This document shows, piece after piece, positions 48,701 through 61,413 of a stretch of 64,000 nt of DNA. The notes under the pieces are model-generated. The model was given only the letters and a program-made list of their open reading frames with translations, had not been told where the DNA came from and searched no databases. The DNA comes from Beaufortia kweichowensis (taxonomy: Eukaryota; Chordata; Actinopteri; Cypriniformes; Gastromyzontidae): NCBI GenBank assembly GCA_019155185.1, contig CM032815.1, positions 1,683,001 to 1,747,000 on the forward strand, given 5' to 3'. The position numbers were made by a program, and so were the translations under genes. Positions within the stretch are counted from its first letter, which is position 1; every line of letters begins with the position of its first letter.

Positions 48701-51700
48701 TCTTGCAAGAAATGCGAGGGTATGTTGGAGACTTGCTTGAGTGTTTCAGTGAAAAGGTGAGAATGAACTTATGGTTTATAATTATGCGTTTTGTTTGAGT
48801 TATTGTTTGTTAAGTATTTGATTCTGTTTTTTGGGTTTTGCTGTATTTTTTTTATTGACTTTAAACTTGGAAGTTTTTCTGATGTTACTTATCTTTGAAA
48901 TGTGTAATTGGACTGTCACATTTTAAAAACTGTAAAGAAAATTTGGTTTATTTACAATAGCATTAGAACTTGAAATTAGGGTGTATTTAGTTTAGTAAGC
49001 TTGGCTTTTTTACCACTGGTTATGGTATAATCTTTTATCCTTTTCACTCACAGCTGATGGAAATGGTTAGGAGATGGGCTTTCTGTCTTTCAGTGATCAC
49101 TTATATTTATATGTTTTGCTCCTAATGGCTTCATTTCTTTCAGAAAAAGAGGTGCTATGTACCCAAATCATGGTGTTTTTGGTGGGGCATGGAGAACTGA
49201 CACATCCCAGTCTTATTCATTAAAATTTGTTAATCTTTGGAAAAGCCTTATCACCTCATTTTGAAATTTGGATACATGCTGTTCATACTACATTTCAATA
49301 TAATTCGCTAACTAGATTATTTATCAGAAATTTTCCATAAAGCTGTGTTGTTAGCTACTTGGTCTGTTTCAACAGAAGTCTCTCCCATGCCTCAGCAGAA
49401 CACACAGAGCCCCCGTTTTGGTATCCCGCCCCCTATCTGTGTTTCAGCTGTCACAAAAACCATCATATCTTTCAGGTGCCTGTTATTCTGGAGCTTGAGG
49501 CGGCCATGCACCAGTTACTACAGCAACAGGCGTCTCGTCTCGTCCAGAGAAGACAAGATGATATTAAAGATGAATCATCGGAGTTTTCCAGCCTTTCAAG
49601 TCAGTCCATCTTGAAGGTTTTTATTTTTATTTGAATGGCCTCAATTATTTCCATCCTCTTATTCCTTTAGTTGCAGCGACTGTAGTGTTTACAGTTACAG
49701 TTATTTGCATATCAGAACAATAGACATAATTTGACAAAATGTGTGGATGTGAGTGTCATGAAAGTGTATTTGGCTTTCCGATGGTAAAGCTGAATCCTAT
49801 AACAATGAATCTAAAGATTGCTAGGATGCTGAACCGGTAAGTTGGGAGGAGAATTCTCAGTTCATCACAGAGATCACAAAAAGTCATTGTTTTTCAATGC
49901 AAAAATGACTAGATGTGTGCATTTTTAGTTTGTTTTAATGTGTGTACAGGCAGATGTTTTACAAATGTATCAGCAGATGTTTGTACTGAATGTTAACATC
50001 AGTACTTTCTGTTTCAGATAAAGCTGTTATGGCCCCAAACCTGGACTCATTTGGACGTGATCGTGCGGCATATCAAGAGCTCGCCAAGCAGAGAAGAATA
50101 GCTGAAAGAGAAGCCAGGCGGTACGTGCTTGCATAATAATGATATTTAAGTAGTGCTCATTGTGTACATCACCTATGAGCCTTTAAAATCTACCACAAAG
50201 CTGTTTGATTTCAATGACGTATTGTGTTTTTCAAACAGAACTCGACGCAGACAAGCACGTGAACAGAACGGCAAGAGAGCCGACCATAAGGAGGGTCTGT
50301 CTAGTGATGATGAGGAGACGTCTACTGACATCACCGGCTACAATCTAGAGAGAGGTGACCCCTAAGTGCAGTCTATATCTATCACATCAATTTTTTTTAA
50401 AGACAGATACAATATTGTTTCTTTGTTGTCCCGTTCCCAGATCGAATTTTAAAAGAATCCAAGAAGGTGTTTGAAGATGTGTTGGAGGATTTCCACTCTC
50501 TGGACAACATAAAGTCACATTTTGAGAGCTGGAGGAAGCTGTATTTTACATCCTACAGGGATGCTTACATCGGTCTCTGTCTGCCCAAACTGTTTAACCC
50601 CCTTATTCGACTGCAGCTTATCTCGTGGTCTCCACTGGAGGTGAGAAAGATGCGTTCTGTCTTGCATTATCATAACATTTATATCCAAAGCAACTTGTGT
50701 TTTGTCACTATGTGTGTGCTTATTTTTACGTGTAGGTGGAATGTCCAAACTTTGAGTACATGCTCTGGTTCGAGTCTTTGTTGTTCTATGGGTATGAGGA
50801 GCAGAGCGCTATAAAAAAAGAGGAAGATGTAGATAACGGACTTCTGCCTGCTATTGTAGAAAGAGTCATTCTTCCCAAACTGGCAGGTCTGTAGGTTCTC
50901 ATATCTCAATCTAATTTATTTATTAAATCTTTTCATATTTAATTACAGAAACACACCTCAAACACAAATAACCTTTAAAATGTGATTTCTGCCCGGCTTG
51001 TTGCTCTCTCAGTTTTGACGGATCAGATATGGGATCCCCTTTCTAGCAGTCAGACGTCAAGACTGGTGGCTTTCATGCAAAGGCTGATCAAAGATTATCC
51101 CACTGTGCTTCATGGCGACAACCGTAACACACAGGTCAGTGAACAAACCATTGAGATATGGTATATATATGTATGGTATACATACAGAGAGCCTTGATGC
51201 AATGTTTTGGTGAAATCAACCTGCAAATAATTCACAGTTGTCTTTTTATATTAAGCCGTCATTGGAAAAAGTTGTTTTATTTTCATTATTTTTCATTATT
51301 TTATTAGGAGCTTCTGAGGACTATAGTCGTGCGAATACGACGCACCCTCGATGATGACATTTTCTTACCTCTCTTTCCAAAAAAGTAAGTCTGAAATAGT
51401 TCGGTCTCTTGTATAAAACAGTTGCCTGTTGTTATGTATATAATATAAATATTCATATATGTATTGCTGCCTGCCTCTTGTTTTCTGTGTTAAGGAAATA
51501 CTATTATAACTGTTTTGTAAATGTGACCCTGCCTGAGAAAACCAAGCTAAAGTTTTTTTTTGGTGATCCTACTATTTCTACATAAACAAATGTTATGTAA
51601 TACAAAGAACATTCTGTGGAAGTATTAGCTTAATATTTTTCAGTATTATAAATTAAAATCTGAATACTGTATCTCAAAATCTATCATAGCATTTACTGCA

Positions 51701-52616
51701 ATAAACACACATTACCTATTTATCTGTTTTACCTATTTTAGTTTTTAAGGCTTTAATCTGGATTTCACAGACAGGGTCACAAATTTCCATTTTTTTCCTT
51801 TTTAGTGTTATGGAGAACAAGAACTCTGGTCCATACCTTTTCTCCCAAAGGCAGTTTTGGTCTTGTTTAAAGGTATGGCTAGTGTTGTTTTTTGCCTAAA
51901 TTTGTAGCCATGTGAAGTCTGCTTGTATTATAATTCTCTCTCGCTCTCGCTCTCAGTTACTGGGGAATATCCTAATGTGGGATGGAGTCCTGTCTCAGTC
52001 TACGCTGATGGAGCTCGCTGTGGACAGCACACTAAACAGATTCATCCTCTCAACCCTGCAGTCCACTGATGTCAGCGAGGAATGTGTGGAGAAATGTCGC
52101 AAGGTACCATGATGAACTGATATAAAGAACACTTTCAGTGGTTTATTGGCATGGCAATAAAGTAAATAAATGAGTCTCCTAAATTGTCAAATGGTTATGT
52201 GTTGTGAAATGTTCTGGGGGAGAATTTTCTGAAATATTTTAACTGTTTATTCTCTCTGCTGCCCTCAGGTGGTGGAGTGTTTTCCCATTCAGTGGTTCAG
52301 CAGTCTGAGGAATGAACAGACTCTTCCTCAGCTGGAGAACTTCTGCAGATACATGAAACACGTGGCCAGCTCTGTTTACCGCAGCTGTGTGGCAGGATCA
52401 GATACAGAGAAAAGGAACGCCAGGTAAATATTAACATATTTGAAATTTTAATTTGCATTGGCCATGAAATGTTATTAATCCAGTTATGTCTCTTACAGAG
52501 AACACATAAAGGAGATGATTAGACTTCTGGGACGGCTTAATGCTTTAGATTATGTGATCGCGGTTGCATCAGAACATGGCATTAAAGATATAAAAACTCT
52601 ACTAGAGACCAAATGA
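45776..52616 (+). CDS. paxbp1: PAX3/PAX7-binding protein 1 (GCFC family)
   Basis: This nuclear adaptor links Pax3/7 to histone H3K4 methylation machinery, and the GCFC family is also tied to pre-mRNA splicing. It has eighteen exons: 45776-46049, 46602-46733, 46966-47148, 47415-47633, 47753-47853, 48006-48226, 48567-48756, 49476-49599, 50018-50120, 50239-50354, 50441-50640, 50736-50886, 51013-51134, 51308-51384, 51806-51872, 51957-52103, 52269-52423 and 52499-52616. All phases agree, giving 899 aa (human 917). Landmarks in order are a basic/acidic N-terminus (MFKKAKR), SKKIVKQLKKEYKEDLEK, PDAAFIHAARKRRQMAREL, a coiled segment with YRFLQEMRGYV, SRLVQRRQDDIKDESSEFS and the GCFC domain (YIGLCLPKLFNPLIRLQL). 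The start codon context is cacc-ATG. The gene lies 1.6 kb downstream of the TRIM chimera on the same strand, with its own CpG promoter. Confidence 0.97.
46470..46550. repeat. Dispersed 'accatggt/ggtaaccgtgg' repeat
   Basis: Alternating accatggt, aaccatgatt and ggtaaccgtggtttaac words match a common cyprinid low-complexity interspersed repeat. It is in paxbp1 intron 1. Confidence 0.5.
51522..51781. mobile_element. 260-bp MITE with TGTGACCCTG terminal inverted repeats
   Basis: The left end reads TGTGACCCTGCCTG, and the right end is its inverted partner CAGACAGGGTCACA. The ends match at 13 of the outer 14 bases. There is no coding capacity. TGTGACCCTG ends are familiar from abundant non-autonomous DNA elements of cyprinids. 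It occupies most of paxbp1 intron 14 without disturbing splice sites. A target duplication is not clear. Confidence 0.75.
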
Positions 52617-53216
52617 CCATCAGGACATGGTAACTAGTGAAGGACTGCCTGACCACCTTGTAAATATGTGGATATTGTACATTTTGCTTGCTTGTGGCTG
52701 AAGGCTTTTTCTCATTTTGGAGGTGATTGTTTTCTGATACACTGGAACTTGATCCATCAAGTTTCTCCATAACAGATCGTATACACCAGAGTTGGAGTCC
52801 AGTGAAACCGTCGCTGGTTTACCAATGTTTGGAGTTGTCTAATCCCTTCCTGTGGACACATCTCCACTTTTAATTTATTTTTTTAACAAACAAAATTTCT
52901 AAAAGATCTCTTAAAAAGTGACTTTCCTCAGTCCGTTACCTGCACCCTATTTTCCAATTGGCTAACGTTTCTTTCAGAGCAGGTTTCTTACAGCTGTTTT
53001 TAAATAATGGTCAAGAAACATTTGTGTGCAGCTTGGGTTAAATAATCCAGCATCTGTGTTCATTTTAAACAACTTTTGACCCATCAAACCTGACGTGTCA
53101 GCCTTTTCCCTGAACAAATTTACATGCTGCCAAGCAAAACCAAGTGCTGCAGTAAAGAATGTACTACTTTAATATTTTTGTTTGTTTTTCTGGACCCTGA
53201 AATGTGTTATTGCATA

Positions 53217-53222
53217 AATAAA
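53217..53222 (+). terminator. paxbp1: paxbp1 polyadenylation signal
   Basis: AATAAA lies about 600 bp after the stop codon, followed by a GT-rich AAAAGTGTTAATGG. It is the most plausible 3' end for paxbp1. From there to about 53,900 the DNA is very AT-rich with no gene. Confidence 0.65.
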
Positions 53223-53959
53223 AAGTGTTAATGGATATTCAAGCAAATATTTTTCTTTATATTTACGTAATTATTACATATAAAATCTAGCATATTATAA
53301 AATTTATATTATATTATTATATCAATTATTTTATTATTTATAAAAACAAAACTGCAAACTGCACTACTGCAAATGCACATGGTGCAGTAAACCTAATAAA
53401 AGCATATATTATTATTAATAATAATATTTATTTACATGATAATGTTTTAAAATATATTTAATGTTTAGATTTAAAATTTACACAGTATAATTGTGTCAAC
53501 AGTTTCTAGATGCATCAATCTTATCTGTGCTTAAGCCTGAGATAGAAAAAAGTGTTTACAATGATATGATTTTACGGAATTTGTAATTATTTACGTAAAA
53601 CAAGCTTAAGTGGATATATTAGTATTTTATTAGAAAGTCATTAGATGTTATGAAACATTCTCTATGATTTATTTGTAAGATGTTGAATGAATCTTTGAAT
53701 GTCTTGAAATGTGATTTATTATTTTGAACAATTTCTCTTAAACATAAATCGGTTTTTAATGGTTTTTATTTTATTATATTTCTACATTTTTTTTATTCTT
53801 TGTAGATGTCGATTTGAAAACCACAAAGCAGAATTTAATGTACTTTTACCCAATGTAAAAGTCAAACTTGACTGAAACCCGATCCACATACACGCATCAC
53901 GCATGACCACACGCACACGCGCACGCACACGCACGTTCACAGCACCTGTCAGGAGACTC

Positions 53960-54065
53960 AGCCCACATAACCAGCCCAAACCTTCAGTCGCCGGACACAT
54001 CTGAGGAAGTTTCCCTACAGTACGAGTATCACTGGATCTACTGTATCCCGCTCCAAGACACCAAG
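53960..54065 (+). promoter_or_regulatory. slc7a1: Candidate slc7a1 promoter / 5' non-coding exon
   Basis: GC-richer sequence with a CA/CG-rich stretch (53890-53945) is followed by a possible donor CACCAAG|gtact at 54065. This could be the non-coding first exon that splices to the acceptor at 61279/61280. An association with slc7a1 is inferred only from strand, position and the need for a 5' exon. Confidence 0.35.
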
Positions 54066-54111
54066 GTACTCCATTTCTTTACTGACGATAGTTTATGAAT
54101 CTCTTCTACTA

Positions 54112-54241
54112 TGTAGTTCACTAAGTAGAGCATTGTTGTGTATTGCGTTAGCAACGCGAAGGTCGTGGGTTCGAGTCTTATAGCTTACATGCACTGAAAC
54201 TCGCTTTAGATAAACTCTTCTGCCAAATGCATGAATGTAAA
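54112..54241 (+). mobile_element. tRNA-derived SINE
   Basis: The left end carries a tRNA-like A box (TAGTTCACTAAGTAGAGC), and a B box GGTTCGAGTCT follows at 54168-54178. The tail gctttagataaactcttctgccaaatg is the 3' signature of the fish SINE family seen in fragments at 45342 and 58766. It lies inside the presumed slc7a1 intron 1. Confidence 0.8.
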
Positions 54242-57200
54242 TATGTGCGTGTTTACGTGTGTTTAAAGCGTGCACGAGCAGGACATGTGCTCCGTTTACG
54301 GGGCAGGAAAACGTGGGACGCGGGGCGCACGGGGTCTCCCCCTCCAGATTTGTTGTGGTTGCAGGAGAAAGCAGTGATAGATTGTGTTTATTATTAACGA
54401 AATGCATGTTAATGCAACTTTATGAAGCTAAGAGTTGCAAAACGCGCGATTGCAGTTCGGGCTGCTACTTCGCGTCGCGTCGAGCGCTTGCGGATTACGG
54501 TTTTGGGGGCGTTATGGGCGCGTTTTATTTTGACTGCTTTTTAGTGTCGTTTCCTTGGGTTAGGAGTGTTTTTGTCTTCTTTTCAATCATTGCATGACAA
54601 TTGTTTTTATTAGTTTGCTACAAGAAAGAAATACAACTAATTAAGTAACAATATAATTCATAATTTCGTTGTTTTTATATCACCCTTGAGTTCTGGCTGA
54701 TTTTATCAACCTTGTTTTTTAAACAGAAATGACAAATAATATTATATAAAAGTATATACAATTAGACACATATGTGCATTACATATATTTATTCATTTGT
54801 ATTAAGTGTTTTATTAACACTGATACAAACTGTGACCTTTTGGTTTCTTTCGTAAATGGAAACATCACATTTTTCTGGCATTTCTGAAATGTTTTGCAGG
54901 TAAATCTTGCCTATTTATAAGTGACTTCTAGTAAGATAATACTGATCTGAAAGAGACCTCATGTCACAAGCGTTCAGATGCTTGTAAAACACATTTCTTA
55001 CTAACCCTTCAGGACAGAAAAAGAAGTCTGAGTAATATAGTGAGTGCAAAAATACCTTGATCATTCATTGCAAAACAAAGCCCTGTTCCATCAACAGTAT
55101 CTTTTCAGGAACGCATACCGTACTATAAACTGTATTTATATGTAAACATTGCTAGTGCTTTACCACCAGGAAAAGTTTGTTGTTGAATGAGATCAGAAGG
55201 GGGTCTTTCTTTAGTCTCTGAATGTGAACTGTTCCTTCCTGAGACCCTATAGTTTCTAACACAACAGGGGTCTTTAATGCTTTAGGTTGTCTTGGTAAAT
55301 CCTCCAATAGTTTGCTTGAAGGTCAGAGAAATTACTCATCATTAAATTTTTTAAAGGGAGTCCATATTGCATAGATCACAGTTACTGGTGTCATACAGAA
55401 CAGGTCTGATGATCCTGGATGGTTTATGTTGTTAAGTTACGCATTTACCTCCTGATTTAGATAAAGATATCATGCTGAAATATTTATGTATGTGGGTGTG
55501 TGTTTGTTAATGCATCCTACACTCCCCCTTGCTGGTCCTTGTGATAATATTATTATAGTTCTGTAAAGACCTTGTGACTGTCCTTTATTTAATTGTGGTT
55601 TTACCGCTTTACCACCAGATCTAAATGTAGGTACTTAAAACCCAAAATAATCAGAAAAACAGATTATAGACGCAAACAACATCATTGGGGCTGGATGCAT
55701 TGAAAAGAAACCGTAAGGTGTCTAGAGTATGATTCGAAAGTATTTTGTTATTTACTTTTCTACTTTGTGGCTCACCACAAAACACTGTATAATCAGTGTT
55801 ACATAAGACCCCATTTCTAGCTTGCTACGAATAAATGTCAACTTATATTAAGGCGTAATGGAATCTGGGCAGCAGACATAAAGGTTCAGGTTCAATGCCA
55901 CAGGTATGTAATTAAAAATGTACAAAACAGTTTAAGCGGCTGTCTGTGGTGGAAAATGCAGTTTGGGTTTTCATCATTGGCTGTGTGACTTTAGATCCAT
56001 TAGAAAGTTTAGAATCCATTATTAACTATTTATGCATTTTTGCTTATGATAATGATGACTGACAAGTAGGGCCAGAAAAAAGTTATAGGATCTCTGTTTT
56101 TCACTTTGGCTGTCAATCTGCGCATTAGTTTTAGAACAGTTTGTGTACACGAAAATCACAATCTACATATTCCGGGATTAGTGTTAACCAACCAAACACA
56201 ATGTTCCTCTGGAGAGACTGTGTTGTGTTTGTGAGAAGGTCAATGGCGCTGTCACAGGTGTAAAACTGGCACGACTCTTGACAACAGACAGCTGAGACTC
56301 TGTCCACCTCGGTGACTCTTCTGTCTCGTGAACTGGCCTTTTTCTAATTAAGTGACATTGATTTAAACCAGTTGAATTATTGATCGTTTATTATATCGTG
56401 TGGCATTTGTACATGTTGCTGCTGTAAACGTTCAATACGCTATACAATACAATGTAATCCTTGTCATGGAATGTTGATATATTTCTGATAAAAACAACTT
56501 TGAGCTGGCTGTTTTTTCCAAAGAAACCACCAATAGGATTTGGTTACATTACAGCTTTAAATTGTGATTTGCTACCTGTCAGTTGTTTTAGATGGTATTA
56601 GAGGAGGAACATACTTATTATTCTAGAGAATTTGATTAGTCATCAATATTTTTAATGTTTTCCTGGAAAAGAAACAGTAGGAGTACAGTAAATTTATACC
56701 ACAAAAATACCACAAAAGTTTAATTTTGATTAAAAGGTTATGTTTTTTGCAAAGGCTTGTGACACCTTGACATGCTTGTGGTTTTTGCCCGTAACTTGTT
56801 TTTGCCATCTTGTTTACAGTTTTATGAAATCTGTGGAGAGATTTCAGACAGTGAGGGTTTTGTCAAATCACAGACTGGCTAGACGCATCCTAAGTGAGTT
56901 TTTGTCACTTTTTTCCCCAAATACCAAACCAAACAACATTTATCACATTCCAACATGTTCCAAAATTAAACAGCAGTCACAAGTTTGTGAGCTATGGGAT
57001 GGTCTAACACTGCCAGGCACATTGTGCCCACTGTAAACACACTCATGTGGTTAAACAGACATTGGAAAAAACACGTCAACAAACCGTGTCCATTTTCTTT
57101 CTGGATATAGTCTGTGTCCTTGACCCTATTTCCTATTCAAACACTCGCTGTTTCCAGAAGTGTCTTGTCCTGCAGTTGTTGTGATATACTAAACGTTGTG

Positions 57201-60200
57201 ACGTCATAGCCCACATTGGTAGTGTAGATTCGGTTTCTATAGTCTAATATTTCACTGTTCACATGCTACTATAATTTCATTGTTGCAATGCTGTGAATTG
57301 TTTATTAAAAACTAAATGTAGAGAGCCAAGCGTCCCTAAGCTAAACTCTTATGTCGTGGTGTGTTAAACAGCATCACAGAAAGCCACACAACGATTGGTG
57401 CCACCAAACACACCCCAACTCAGCCCACCTGCTTAATTTAGACAGATAAACGGCATGTGCGTGTCTATGGTCACCTCAGAGCTGAATGCAAGACCTCCTG
57501 GCTGAGCCGGATCACAAAAACTATGCCAACCTTGCCCTGTTGGCAGAAGCTATCAGGATTAGTTTAGATGTGCATCAAACCTAAGTAGATACCTGGCATT
57601 TGTGTGATGTCACCTGAGAGGAAAGGTTTTATTGCTGAGATGTTTCTTTTTGAGATATCAAGGTGATGTTTCTCCTTTGATTCCTTGTGAGAGATAAAAT
57701 AAGATGTAAAAAGAAAATTGCTGACATACTGTAAGGGTACAGAGCAAAAAATGTGGATAGCATAGTTTAGATAATTAATTGGTGATTTTGTTGATTTTTA
57801 AAAATCTAAAAAGTCTGCAATGTCAATTTTACAAATGGCATGTGGCGTTGATGCCAAAGACACAAGTCTGGGCAATTGAAAAAAGCTATTGAGATATGGG
57901 CAATTCCAGAACATTTCCAGACATTTTCAGTCAAAATTTAATATTTAGTACCAGTATTTATTACCAATATATTAAAACATCTGTTTATATTTTACAAAAG
58001 CCCTGTTGATCCTCCCCTTGAGAGTCCAGACATCAAAATAATATCAGTCTGTATGAAGGTTGTCTATTTAAAATAAAAAAGAAATATACATGCATTATGG
58101 ATGTAACAAAAAAGAACACACGTTTTTGAGAGGCAACATACTTTGTGGGATTTCTGTGAACTGAAACGCACAAACATTCAATCAAACTTTGAAAGCAATA
58201 CAATATTCAAACAAACCAAAAAAGTACCCCAGTTAAAAAGTTATTTTAAATAGTAGTATCTCTTTACGTGGAATCACAGAATGACCATCTTAAAATTGTG
58301 ATATTGCAATCACATTGATCTGTTACATGCGAATACCATTCGCAGTCTTACAGCATTACCGCCGCATGACAGAGAGACAGACACCTCTCAACACGTCTTG
58401 TCTCACTCCAGCGGAGCGGTTCAGACCAGCTCACCGACCACACAGAACTCAGGGAATGCTGGGATATCTGAATGAGGTCCAACTGGAGAGCAGTACTTGA
58501 GAAAGTGCTTGTGCTAAGATTACATTTGACTTTGATTAACCTTTGGATGTAAATCAAAGAGGGGAATAATTGTAAGTGGATGATCGTCTTCTTTTCAGGT
58601 TAGAAGACTCACACTTTTATCTGTTCTCTCTTTGCCACTACATATGAGTTTATGAGTGAGTTTGCAGCTCTTTAGAACAATTTTTAATTATAAATTCATA
58701 GCGTTATTATAATACAGATACGTTTACAAAAGATTTATGAAGAAAAGTGCCTTACGACCCCCTGCGTGATGTCTTTATCCAAAGTGACTTGCAGTGCTTT
58801 CCAGGAATACATTTCCTAACACAGCTAGTGTGTGTGAACCCATGATCTTAGCATTCCCGACAACATGCTATTTTTAACAGCATATTATTTATATATTTTT
58901 GTAGTTGCACATGCCGTTTTAATTTAATGGTCTCGTATCCATTGTGCAATGCAAGGATTATATCTGCAATCTGGGACTCATCAGAAAATGAAGTAAGACT
59001 GATCACGTTATACCTGTGAATTTATTAAGCAAAAACCTGTGATCCAGTTCTCTTGATTCTGTCAGACACACAGCTTTTATGAGAAGGTATTATAAAAGTC
59101 TTTTCTCAGTCACTCCAGTAATCTCATTTTAATACACTTCCAGTATTTAGCTGTTGGGAAATATGACCAAAGCTATTGTTTGTTGTTTGAGCAACAGGTT
59201 CGTTCCAGTTAGGCCCTCATGCCATGCTTGCGTGATTTCAATATCAACAGTTAAACGTACATTACTGCTCGTGTGAACCTGCTTCCATGTGCGTCCTGTG
59301 TTGTGCGATCCATGTTTCTGAGACATCCGATAGGCCCCAAAGCACCCTGGGAGAAAAAGAAAAGGTCATCACCTTCTCGTCTGTGGAACTTTCCATTTAA
59401 GTATGGCATGACAGGAAGTGTGTCCCTTTTGCTGTTTAGATGAGAGCTCTAAAGAAAGTAAACTCGGTCATGAATTACAGCAGCCTAATTTATGTGCTTG
59501 CACCTAGTGTTGGAGAAGCTGCTTTGAAAGTGTGGCTTCCAAACATACACGCTAGTCGTAATGGTTAAGATACAGTTGAGTTAGTATTGGAAATGGCTAA
59601 AAATAAATTGCCCCAGTAAACCTCATAAAAATAGCGTTGCTAAAATTAAAAAAAAAATTATGCACAATGAAGTATCAAAAAAAAAAGAAGAGATGGCACA
59701 TTACGAAATGTAATCAATAATGAATAACATCAATAACATTTTAAAAGGATTTTTTCCCCAAAATTTTTTCTTTATGTTTTATGTAGTTATGGACTTTTAC
59801 CATTAACCTGCCTGGCACTACAGATGAAAACTAGCCTGTATGTTAATTAATATATACTGTCCCCTTATAAATAAATAAATAAATGAAATTTTACTCTACA
59901 ACTTTTGTAGACAAACATTGTTAAATACATATATTTTTATATGAACTTTAGTCAAATGCACTCATTTTAACATAAACTGACTGAAAATTTAGATTTGACA
60001 TTCAGTATTGCTTTATTCAGAAAGTATATACAGTATGTAATGTAAGTACATAATAAGTAACTTTAATAAAATTAGAAGTACATTAAAAGGCACTAGTGTA
60101 AGATAAGGACAGAATGTGCTATATTAGGTCGGTACTTTCCTCTAGTATGTATATATGTAATGTAGGACAGAATGTACTATATTAAATCTGTAGTACCAAC

Positions 60201-61279
60201 TTAATAAGCACTAATGTCAGCTGCTTAAGATTTGTTGTCATCAGTGTAACCACTTGGAACATCTGAATACATGCTGTTCTCATTGAGCCTGCAAACACAA
60301 ACACACATTCCTATGGAATTGCATGTATTTTTGCCATTAAGTTCCTCTCTGGGTTACGCAACACATGTCTGTGTGTAAGTGTTATAGATTGGCCTCCAGT
60401 GGGCCTCTCCCACTGCCACCAGTCACACTTCATGGGTTTCTGTTCATGTTGCTCAATAGTTGGGAAAGACTGCAGTGCTTTAAAAGAGAACTGGAGACCG
60501 ATTCACTGGGAAGTTGTTGGTTACTCCCACCCATTCGTACATACAGTAGAGAACAAGGCCTGTTTTCAATCTTGTCCTTTGGGAATCACAATGTGGTTTT
60601 CATTTTAGAGTGTTTTGGTTGAGGTTTGGGATACAGTTGAGGTTCAGTATTTTACACTGAGATTGAGTAAATCAGTGTTCTGTTTGTATTCAGTCAGATG
60701 TTATAAAATAGCTGCCGTCCTCCCTACAAATAAGCTGCTTTGTGTCTTGAAGTTTAAAGACATATTTTTATCATCCTTAAACACTCATATCTAAAGGAAA
60801 AATGAACTGTATCAACCGCACCCGTAATGTGCAGATTGATGTCATGACAAGAATTTTGTAAATACATCAGAAATCGAGGTTTGAAACTATTTAAAACCGT
60901 TATCTTATCTGACTACATGTTTGGACATTATTTCAATATTATTTTAATGTTACATAATCATTTAAGAATGTTTAGCTTCTTTGTTTGGAATTGTTTGCCC
61001 CAAAGGAATTGTTTGCCCCAAAAAGGAAGTTTACTTGTAGTTTATTAGTTTTCGGATGCTTTCAAACCCATTTGGCTTTTAAAAAATATGTTAATTCTCT
61101 TTCTAAAAGAATTAAAAAAGAAAACAATTGGCTTCAAAAGGACCAGAATTCAACTAATTGACTGAATATAAAGTTTGTGGTGAACGATTTCTTTAAATCT
61201 AAGTAGTTTATAAATCATTTGACATCATAAACTGCCAGGGTTTTCATGAGGACCATTACTTTGTGTTTTCCTCTTCCAG
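54242..61279 (+). other. Long slc7a1 intron 1 (presumed)
   Basis: No coding exon was found between the candidate 5' exon and the start-codon exon. It holds a second SINE (58766-58868), a TGACGTCA motif near 57200, an exact tandem duplication near 60985-61021 (GGAATTGTTTGCCCCAAA twice) and otherwise AT-rich DNA. One CpG-bearing patch (58340-58480) could contain another non-coding exon, but nothing decides it. Confidence 0.45.
58766..58868 (-). mobile_element. tRNA-derived SINE, reverse orientation, diverged
   Basis: Read in reverse, this is the same family as 54112-54241. The tail is tctttatccaaagtgac, and the tRNA-like part is recognisable as gaacccatgatcttagcat (a decayed B box and anticodon region). 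Confidence 0.65.
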
Positions 61280-61413
61280 ACGAACCACATTTCCAACCAA
61301 CACACTGAACACTGTGAATCCTCTACGTTGGTGTGTGCAAGTGAGAAAAATAGAGAAAGAGAAGGACAGAAAAATAGGGCACAAAAACAGCCTCGCGTCT
61401 TATCAAGCCGACA

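Noticed and set aside
58315..58500. 61-codon frame in slc7a1 intron 1
   Set aside because: No homology seen. It could be part of a non-coding exon, but coding function is unsupported.
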